Shown here in pieces: positions 56,251-64,000 of a stretch of DNA of 64,000 nt; position 1 is the stretch's first letter; the number at the start of each line of letters is the position of its first letter. Source of the DNA: Chrysopilus asiliformis (Eukaryota; Arthropoda; Insecta; Diptera; Rhagionidae); NCBI GenBank assembly GCA_964034945.1, contig OZ035962.1:18834530-18898529 (forward strand), written 5' to 3'. A model generated the notes under the pieces. That model was not told the DNA's origin. It did no database searches and saw only the letters and a list, made by a program, of their open reading frames with translations. Position numbers and translations under genes: made by a program.

Positions 56251-59200
56251 CGTCAGACAGAAATACCGTTTTGTAATAATGCTCCAATTGGCTCAGGAGT
56301 GCTCGAAAAATGATTTTTACGCAAAATTAAGGATCGAAATTTTTCATATACTACGAATAAGAAAGTAAAAATAAAAGAAATATTGAAATAATAGCTTATA
56401 ACAAAGAATCACAAATTCTCCTCGCTTATAAAATCCTCGAAGAACCGCCATGTAAAAACGTCATTTAATTTATGCATTATTATTCAACATTGAATGAAGT
56501 TTTGCTGCCACTAAAGGACACACTTTCCCAGATTTCCAGTAGGTATCCCAATATTTTCAGCTCAGGTATGAAAAAAACCAATTCGCAAAACTTGATTCTA
56601 CTCACAATCAAAAACTGAAAGATGTGTGGAAAAGCTCTAATGCTCATATCCGACTACATTGGCAACAGTGTTTTACTTACTTGTATAGTTGTACAAATGT
56701 GTGATTGTATTTAGACCAATTGTTGCACAGAATCCATGCGATTTTCTTTTCGTTATCAATAAATTTTCTATAGGGGTTTACAATTTTGTCTCCAAAAACT
56801 TTTAGGCTGACCTTTAAATCAGTTTTCACCTGAATGATTAGGTGGGTAGAATAATCCTTTTTTATATATTAATTTTGTGCCTTTTAGTACTTTATAATTA
56901 GCAAATAGGGGAAATTTTTTATGTATTTCTTCACATTCTTTTGATATGCGTCTTCTAGGATTTTTGTTTTCTTTTTGAAATCTTAAATGCGTTCACAATT
57001 TAATTATTTCATTTAACGTGGATTATATTTATTATATTTTAAAAACTTTTCTTTTTACGAAAAGCATTATCACTTAATTTATTCACTCGAATATAAAAAA
57101 TCAATTTAGGATCCAAATGTTTTATACACTTTTTTTTTTGTTTATAATTATTTTATTATTCAATTATTTCTTTACGAAATTAAGCCAAGAGCTTAATTAA
57201 ATCTGTGGCGCTCACACATTCTCGCTCGCTAATAATATAAATTTTATATGTTGAGATATATAGATGAACGTACATTCGTTTTATATAAGTATGATCATAC
57301 ATGTGGAAAAGTAATGTAGATATTATACACGGAAAATACCTATGGAAACCCATCTCCTAAAGATAATACTTTAATATCCTGTTGCTCAGCCTGTTTTCAT
57401 TATATCTATATATGGAATTGAATGTTTATACGGATATTGCCCTATAAATTTAACTATATTGCCAATCACATATAAATATATATGTATATCGAAATGTATA
57501 TGCGTTTCATATATCTTACATGCTTAAGATATTTATAAGAAAAAAAATACGTTTAAGTAAAATATATAAGGAGTTTAGAATCATGAAACCTTTTAATGTG
57601 AAAAACAAATTAATATACAAAGACAATTAGATTAACTTGAATGGATATATTTTCCAAACGCACCGTTTAGGCGCAGGTTGTTGTGAAAATATGTTATTCA
57701 GATTTGAAAATTTAATTTTAAAACGCATGGAAAAAATGTATTTTTCACATAAAAAAATTATTAATATCAAGAGAAATCAACAGGCCAAAAAATTGAAAAA
57801 TAAGAAAGTATAAAAAATCATTTTGAAAAAGGATTTATACGTATATGTGAAATATTTATGCCTTCCGCTGGACATTAAATTATTAGCCTCCAATTTTACT
57901 ATCTACCTTTTCAATTGTCTATCTTTTATCTAAACTACACATAATTTCAATAGATATAAATGTCATTACATATATTTAGCTTAATGTGGATATGCCGATT
58001 GAAACTTGCTCCAAACACTGGTTGCGCACCCTTTAAATATACAGATCAACACTTTATACAGTCTTTTACTTAGGGTTTTTTTTCTTTAAAGCTCCAACTA
58101 ACTTTCTCTCTTTTTATCTTTTTGCAGACCATACGATTTTCTTCGTTTTTAACAACCCCAACTGGAAAAAAAAACACTAAATACTCAGGCTTTTACGTTT
58201 TTCTTTTACTTTCTAAAAAAATTCATTTGTAGTTAGAAATTTTATTCGCTTATTGTTTTATTCACAATGTCACTAATTGAAAATAAATTTTAAAGAAAAA
58301 AAAATTAACGAACTTTTTCAAGACTTTTCTGCAGCAAAGTTTTTTTCAGATACAAATTAAACAAAAAAAGAAAGCAGTGAAACGAGGAGAATATTTGAGT
58401 TTTTAATATTTTTTTCAAAAAAAAAAATTATGAAAAAAATATTTTTTTCCCGGATTTTGAAAATAATATGTTACTTGAAGGGAATGTGCGACCCGATGAA
58501 AAGCTCGTCTCTAACTAGGTCCTTATTACAAAAATCTCACAACCCTGGGCATCAGAATGTCCCTCAACTCCTGGATAACTTTTGTTTCAGTCACACACCG
58601 CGAAAAATACACTTAAAAACAAACACGCATGCATTGAAATTACAACAATATCGAAAACAAAATACATATATCGCTGCTACACAAATCCTAAAACATCACA
58701 ACACAAATATTCTTAAATATTGAAGAATTTCCCTTCAACTGAATTCAAAATTTCCTCTATTTTCCACCGAAAAGGAATTTTCTGTGTACATTTGTGCATT
58801 TGCTGTCCCACTAATACACATAAACGAATCGAAAGCCACTTCTAACGAACATGCGTACTGCAGCTATGAGATTTTCACCGATGAAAAGGATAAAAAGCTC
58901 TCGGCCAGTGTAAAAATACTTCAAACCACCTCAAAAGCCTCATATTGTGTATAAAAACTGAAGTAAGTAAATTTATGTTTTCCGAGGAAATTTCAAGCAT
59001 ACAAGCGTAAAACGTATGCCAGTATTTGCCCGACATTCAACAACTGGTACGAACACATAGAAAAAACATCGCAATAAAACATAGACTGCAAGTAAAACTC
59101 CGGCTTCCCCTGAACAGGTGGTTTTGTCCAATTAATGCGGGTAAAATTAGAAGCGATAAATTATTTTCTATGCAAAATATGTACTATATCCACATATAAA

Positions 59201-59661
59201 ACTATAATAGAATTTTTTGAAAGACGAACTTGGTTTGTAATATTGGGTGACCATATTTATTTTGTGTAAATCCGGAACAGATTAAGGAGGTTAAGGTTAG
59301 GTTATGTTAAGAAGACCGCCCGCGTCCAGGCGCGAGCACATCGCTAAATTAACAATTTCATCTGATGACGTATAATTGAAAAATTCCGTGCACAAACAAA
59401 CAAAGAAAAACCTGCACGAAGAAAAATAAATCTCAGAGAGAGAAGAATTGTTTTTCCGTTTACAAAACCAAACATTACTTCTTGAACCAGAACCGAAACA
59501 TCAAAGCCGGGTTCGAAAAGGTTTTTTCTAAAAATGCGGTGCAGGCGATTTTTTTTACAGATAGTAATTTAAATCAAGAGCTTCTCAATTTTTCTCGCTT
59601 TTTCGAGTTTTCAAAACAAACGTGTGGTCCGATGTGTTCTCCCGGACTATAACCCGCATTA
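56251..59661. other. Unassigned, very AT-rich DNA
   Basis: No gene was supported. Runs of ATAT/TATA words at 57200-57550. A CT-rich stretch ending in TTTTTGCAG at about 58127 looks like a splice acceptor but no exon follows. A short piece at 59247-59280 matches the CGGGAC family, and 59524-59555 holds a GCGGTGCAGGCG word. Confidence 0.45.
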
Positions 59662-59776
59662 GTTCAAGGAGAACATAAACCGACATCTCCTTTAGTGAGC
59701 TGTGCCGACCATCCTGAGTTGTGCTTTGGCATAAAGGGTCTTCCCCTAAGCTCTGGCTGAAACTAGATAAAAAAAC
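59662..59776 (+). repeat. LINE 3' tail fragment
   Basis: AACATAAACCGACATCTCCT and AAAGGGTCTTCCCCTAAGC followed by an A-rich end match the 3' end of the LINE at 38702-39209. It is severely 5'-truncated, with a small extra segment near 59697. Confidence 0.75.
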
Positions 59777-60039
59777 GTAACTGGAAATATAAAAATACCA
59801 GTAAAGAAAAATGTGCCGCAGGCGAAAATTTTTTAGAACTAGGGGTTTTAGGTAAAAATATTTTGCAAAAATGCGATGAAGACAGAAAAAATATAACAAA
59901 ATTAAAAGGATATAAAATTCTTTACATACTTTAATGGGTTATACGTATTTCTAACGGTACTCAACATATTTCAAAAAAATTAAGTTTCTTGAAAATTTAG
60001 CGGTTTTTTGAAAATCTTTCGAAAACTATGCGCTATTAT

Positions 60040-60125
60040 GATTCAAATGAACGTAACGAAATATCGAAACGAAATAACGATTTTCCGAATTTTTCCTCAA
60101 AATTGCGTTATAACATTATAGAAAT
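60040..60125. repeat. Fragment of the 1.4-kb hAT family
   Basis: Contains AACGTAACGAAAT, AACGAAATAACGATTTTCCG and GCGTTATAACATTAT, the sub-terminal words of the elements at 8063 and 35997. No ends are preserved. Confidence 0.55.
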
Positions 60126-60149
60126 TTAATTCCGTCACAATGACGAAAC

Positions 60150-60575
60150 ATAACAAAAGCTATAATTGCCAATCTGGTAATTATTGAAAATCCGTATGGC
60201 GATATGACATGGTTCGAAGTTTAAGTGAACGACGAACAGTTTTATCGAAATTCTACTTTGAAGTCAAACTTTTCAATAAGATCTTTTAAAATTTATTCTA
60301 ATCGGATTTTGATGTATGGGAGTTTTATGTAGAATCATCTCCTAAGTTATTTCAATTTTTTGATAAGATTCACCATTTTTGAGATATTTGCAAAAAAAAA
60401 ACGTTATCGTTCGTATGACGGGTACCCCCCTAATGGTTTAATTTTGCCCATGAACGAACTTAGCCTTGCATTTTACGAAAAATGAATCTGCGTAAAATTT
60501 CAAGTGTCTAGCTCAATCCGTGCGCCCGTAATCCGCACCACAGACGGACGGACGGAAGGACATGCTAAATTCAAC
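60150..60575 (+). mobile_element. GTCY-array element, subfamily A, copy 5 (3'-truncated)
   Basis: Starts ACATAACAAAAGC with the TTGCCA hairpin and reaches CGGACGGACGGAAGG. It then breaks off just after ACATGCTAAATTCAAC, before the 3' hairpin, and is continued by a long T-rich tract. Confidence 0.75.
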
Positions 60576-60576
60576 T

Positions 60577-60700
60577 TTTTTTTATCATTTTTTTAAACTT
60601 TTTTTATCGAACTTTTTTTTTTTTTTTTTTTGTTTTTTTTTTTAACTTTTTTTTTTTTTTTTTTTTTTTTACTTTTTTTTTTTTTTTTATTTCGTTATTT
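60577..60700. repeat. Long T-rich tract
   Basis: About 120 bases of T runs broken by AAC, AC and G. It replaces the 3' part of the GTCY element. It may have grown from the TTTTTTTTATCATT word that follows the array in every A copy. Confidence 0.8.
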
Positions 60701-60764
60701 ATTTATTTTTGCTTTATTTTGTTTTTTATTACTTTTTTGTTAAAAGTTCATCAAGCATAAGACC

Positions 60765-60915
60765 TACCACCTGATCAGTTTTTCTAGCGTTTGATAAATT
60801 ATAACACTAATTTGAACAATCTAGGACAAAAGTTTGGTTTCCGGAACGCCGGCCGGCCGGGACAAGGTTCCTAAATCCGGGACAATTTCGGCCATTCCGA
60901 GGCGTATGGCATTTT
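60765..60915 (+). repeat. CGGGAC repeat family, copy 3
   Basis: Contains GATCAGTTTTTCTAGCG, GGACAAAAGTTTGGTTTCCG, then GCCGGCCGGCCGGGACAAGG and AATCCGGGACAATTTCGGCC, parallel to 27980-28140, with a GCCGG expansion. Confidence 0.5.
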
Positions 60916-62195
60916 ACAAAGGGCATCAAGTCATGAGTTGTCTTTCAAACTGAAACCCGCCATTTTGAAATCGATGAAATTTCTTTTTTTGAAGTTGGAG
61001 GCAGTCTTATATTGTGCGGTAAAAACTAAGTTCAACAGCTAGTTTATTGAGCTAGCTGATGAAAAATAATAAAGCAAAAATAATTGTATCATTTTGTGAC
61101 TTTTCAAACAGCCCTTTTATACGAGATCTAATATGTTAAATTAACGGGCCACATTCTAGGCCTTAAGTGTCACATCCTTGAACATTTTCTCGATTTTTAT
61201 TAAGGAAAATAGCTAGCGGTTACGCAAGAATGTCTGTCGTAATGTATATAACTATATTTCTTATGTAAAGTGTGCATAATAAAATAGCATAGATGTATGA
61301 CAAATTGTATCTTATACTTGTATTACATGTTATATATAATAGATATATCTATTATATGAATGTAGCGCATTATTACAAGAACCAGTCTGCGTAAATCGCT
61401 ACACATATTGGACATTACGACCAATAAAATTGATTTTCCATCATAATCATAAAATGACATTCGATATCTGTTGTCCATTTTGTGTAACGATTGAATATCA
61501 TAGAATTTTTTTCGCATAGCCGTATGGCTACGCTCTGTACACAACGAAACATTCTTTTGCCCATGGGATTATCTTTATTGTTTTTTCTTGGATAACATTT
61601 AACAATTAATGGAATTAAACAACATTTGTCAAGGTAATATTTTTCCCAAAATATATTAGTTACCAAATAAAATGTGTTATGCCTGAAGAGCTCATATAAG
61701 GATGATTTTTATTGTGATGATATAAACGCATTTAATAACTAAAAACCGTATTCACACTCGAGGCTTTTATTGTTACGTATAATGTCAAAAATATATACCT
61801 ACTTTACTACAGGCCTCTATTTGTACTTGAAATATCTACATTTAAGGGGGTGTCCGCAGCTTCGACCGCTGTGTCCGAGGTTTTTCGCTCCAGAGTCCTA
61901 GTTTTCTAAAATTGGTTATGGTAACTCTACCCCGAGGTATCTTTTGAACCAGTTGGCATTTCACGTTCGTTGTACTTACGGTGGAAAGGTAATTTGCTCA
62001 TTGGAAAGGTGATTTGGACACGAGTTCTTTCTATGTTCCCCATCGAATTCTCCATTGTTCTTTGAGAGTTCTCAAGTGCGTAATAAGTGAAATTGCTGCA
62101 CTGATATTTCACGCGTTCGTTTTACAATAATTGTGTGGAAAACCATAAAAAAAATAGAAAATAGCGAAAAAAACGAACAAAAATAAAGTCAACGA
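60916..62195. other. Unassigned AT-rich DNA
   Basis: No gene or bounded repeat was recognised; several short minus-strand open frames overlap without known motifs. Confidence 0.5.
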
Positions 62196-62310
62196 AGTGT
62201 ACAGCCCCGTTAATCCGGACTAGATGGAATACAGTACAGCCCCGTTAATCCGGACTAGATGGAACCGGACCCTGACTGGATCATAGAAAGTCCGGATTAA
62301 ACGGAATTTG
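62196..62310. repeat. pogo-type terminal relic, end duplicated
   Basis: The text ACAGCCCCGTTAATCCGGAC then TAGATGGAA is present twice in tandem (about 62200 and 62233), followed by the inverted word GTCCGGATTAAACGG. Such CCCGTTAATCCGGA ends are typical of Tigger/pogo-like elements. Only the ends remain. Confidence 0.5.
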
Positions 62311-62346
62311 TCTTAAAATTGCATATTTTAGATGAGCAATTAGTAT

Positions 62347-62674
62347 TAGGGCTTTTGAAACCCATCATTTTATGGAATCGGGTACCCGGGTACCCAGGAA
62401 CCGAGACCCGAATACCCAGCTCCGAGTCCAAGAACCGAGAACTGGGTGCCGTGTAATGTGTTGTTCTGGTTAACGAAAAACGTGTTTGTATACAGACAAA
62501 AATGAGTGAAATTTGGATAATTTTTTTTCACGAAAATTTCAAAAAAAAACTCCTATTTATAATTTTTGAAAAACTGAACTCGGTTCTTCGACTATGAACC
62601 GGGTACCCGTTTTTCCCGGAACCAGTTCCCGAAAGTTTTCGGAATCGGGTACCCGACTTTTATCAACAGCCCTA
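62347..62674. mobile_element. MITE, 328 bp, with GGGTACCC repeats
   Basis: Ends TAGGGCTTTTGA / TCAACAGCCCTA are imperfect inverted repeats. The palindromic word GGGTACCC occurs repeatedly near both ends (TCGGGTACCCGGGTACCCAG; CGGGTACCCG twice on the right). No target duplication was found. Non-coding; hAT-like by its ends only. Confidence 0.5.
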
Positions 62675-62931
62675 TACAATATATATAGACCTAAGGTTTT
62701 AACCTACGAACTTGTGTAGGATTATCAAAACAAAACATTTTTGACACTTTTAGACATGATGCAATTTATTTTATTTTGTTTATATCAATAATACTGTAGA
62801 ACAGTGTAATTAATAATTAATAGTACTGTTAATAATAACTGTTTATTTTATTTAATATAAACTAAATGAAATAAATTGCAACATTGATGTTCTGTTAATG
62901 GATTCTGATAGATAATTTTAAGCTAAAAAAC

Positions 62932-63333
62932 ATGACAAAAGCTATAATTGCCAATCTGGCAATTATTGAAAACCCGTATGGTGATTTAAGTGAACGGCGA
63001 ACAGTTTTATCAAAATTCCACTTTGAAGTCAAACTATATCCGCAAAAAACGTTTTCGTTCGTATGAAGGGTATCCTCCCTAATGGTCCATTTTTGCCCAT
63101 TAACGAACTTAGCCTTGCATTTTACGAAAAACGAATCTGCGTACAATTTCAAGTCTCTAGCTCAATTCGTGCGCCCGCAATCCGCGCCACAGACGGACGG
63201 ACAGGCAAAAATCAATTTTTTTATCATTCTAAACACTGGTGTAATTCATTTTTGTGTGTGATGACGGGATCTTGGCGTTACAAACGGTAAGGCAAAGTTA
63301 TTATACCCTTTGGTTTCACCATACGGGTATAAC
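62932..63333 (+). mobile_element. GTCY-array element, subfamily A, copy 6 (internally deleted)
   Basis: Starts ACATGACAAAAGC with the TTGCCA hairpin and ends CACCATACGGGTATAA. About 130 bases are missing after GAAGTCAAACT and the array is reduced to CAGACGGACGGACAGG. Confidence 0.8.
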
Positions 63334-63851
63334 CATTGCCGAACAATGTACGTCATCAATTTTTTAGTAATGGATACTTAAAGGATTTATTATTCAAAAA
63401 TTCACAGAAATTTATGTTGTTATTGTAGATGGGTTGGTTTTAACTTATTTTAAAGGTAATGAACTCTACTATCGTAATTTTTCACAAAAAAAAATCCCCA
63501 AAGGATAATGAAAATGAGCTTTTTTCGGCTTAATTGCCTTATAACTCCTAAATATCTCAACTTACGCGAAAATATTTTTTTATAAAAGAAATTGCAACAC
63601 ATTTAGTTTACTATAAAATATGTCCTTACATTTTTATTCTCGTAACATTCACTAAAAAGAAGATATTGGCAAAAAACGCCGTTTTGCGGAATGCCGCCCC
63701 AGAACAGCATTTTGTAAACATACTAATATACAACAAAAAAATGAGTGGCTGTCTGTTTAGCCCTCTTTTACGTAAGAAAAGGGTGGGGGCCAATTACATA
63801 TTTGTCCCAGGCGCCGCTTTGTCTTTGCACGGTCACCCTTCTCACGATGAC
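63334..63851. other. Unassigned DNA
   Basis: No gene or repeat with ends was recognised. Confidence 0.45.
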
Positions 63852-64000
63852 CCTTACCCTTAGAGCACAATGAACGCAACCAAGCCACAACCATCACGCA
63901 TCCAAATGTGACTTACGAGTTTATTTCACAGCAATGGTTTTGAGTGAGCACAGTGAACACATTGAACGCAACCATCGACGCAAAAGTTGCCAAACTTTAA
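63852..64000. mobile_element. MITE, CAATGAACGC family, copy 3, cut by window end
   Basis: Begins TTACCCTTAGAGCACAATGA and continues with ACGCAACC, the left end of the family at 31923 and 11433. The inner word CGCAAAAGTTGCCAAACTT also matches. The right part lies beyond the window. Confidence 0.65.

Noticed and set aside
58080..58200. Splice-acceptor-like CT-rich stretch ending in TTTTTGCAG
   Set aside because: The following bases hit stops quickly in all frames and no donor or coding signal follows.

Overview
The window looks like repeat-rich, AT-rich intergenic or intronic DNA from an insect, most likely a higher fly (Diptera, Schizophora). The reasons are the kinds of mobile DNA present: an Osvaldo/Ulysses-like LTR retrotransposon with very long LTRs, GTCY-array elements of the type described as mini-me/DINE-like in Diptera, hAT, mariner, pogo-like and piggyBac-like non-autonomous elements, and jockey/CR1-type LINE tails. 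No host protein-coding gene, rRNA or tRNA could be recognised. Apart from the retrotransposon frames, the open frames are broken transposon relics, frames over microsatellites, or chance.

Centre (13465-26705): two copies of a non-autonomous LTR retrotransposon in tandem, sharing the middle LTR (LTR-internal-LTR-internal-LTR), flanked once by a 4-bp target duplication GAAA. Each internal part has a tRNA-Lys-type primer site, a long leader, a 652-codon gag with two zinc knuckles, and an overlapping -1-frame protease ORF reached at a canonical GGGAAAT slip site. Reverse transcriptase, RNase H and integrase are absent; the protease frame runs directly into the 3' LTR. Gag and protease would make a particle, and polymerase would have to come from a relative elsewhere.

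Left part (1-13464): unassigned DNA, then a cluster of insertions: a TA-flanked MITE, two abutting GTCY elements in opposite orientation, a pogo-like MITE, three neighbouring MITE/hAT elements (one hAT of 1.4 kb carries a nested TTAA-flanked element), a hAT with a nested MITE, and a 384-bp almost perfect foldback element.

Right part (26706-64000): more of the same families. A second copy of the 1.4-kb hAT lies in inverse orientation and has an additional piggyBac-like insertion. There are several GTCY elements (two head-to-tail), two giant GTCY arrays, an approximately 850-bp array of an 8-bp unit, a mariner-superfamily transposase pseudogene with its first catalytic region deleted, a MITE that still holds the first codons of its parent transposase, LINE 3' tails and a BED-finger hAT relic. 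Long stretches between these hold nothing I can name.

All boundaries were read by eye from terminal inverted repeats, target duplications and comparison of copies inside the window; family names rest on structure and recalled protein motifs, not on a database search.
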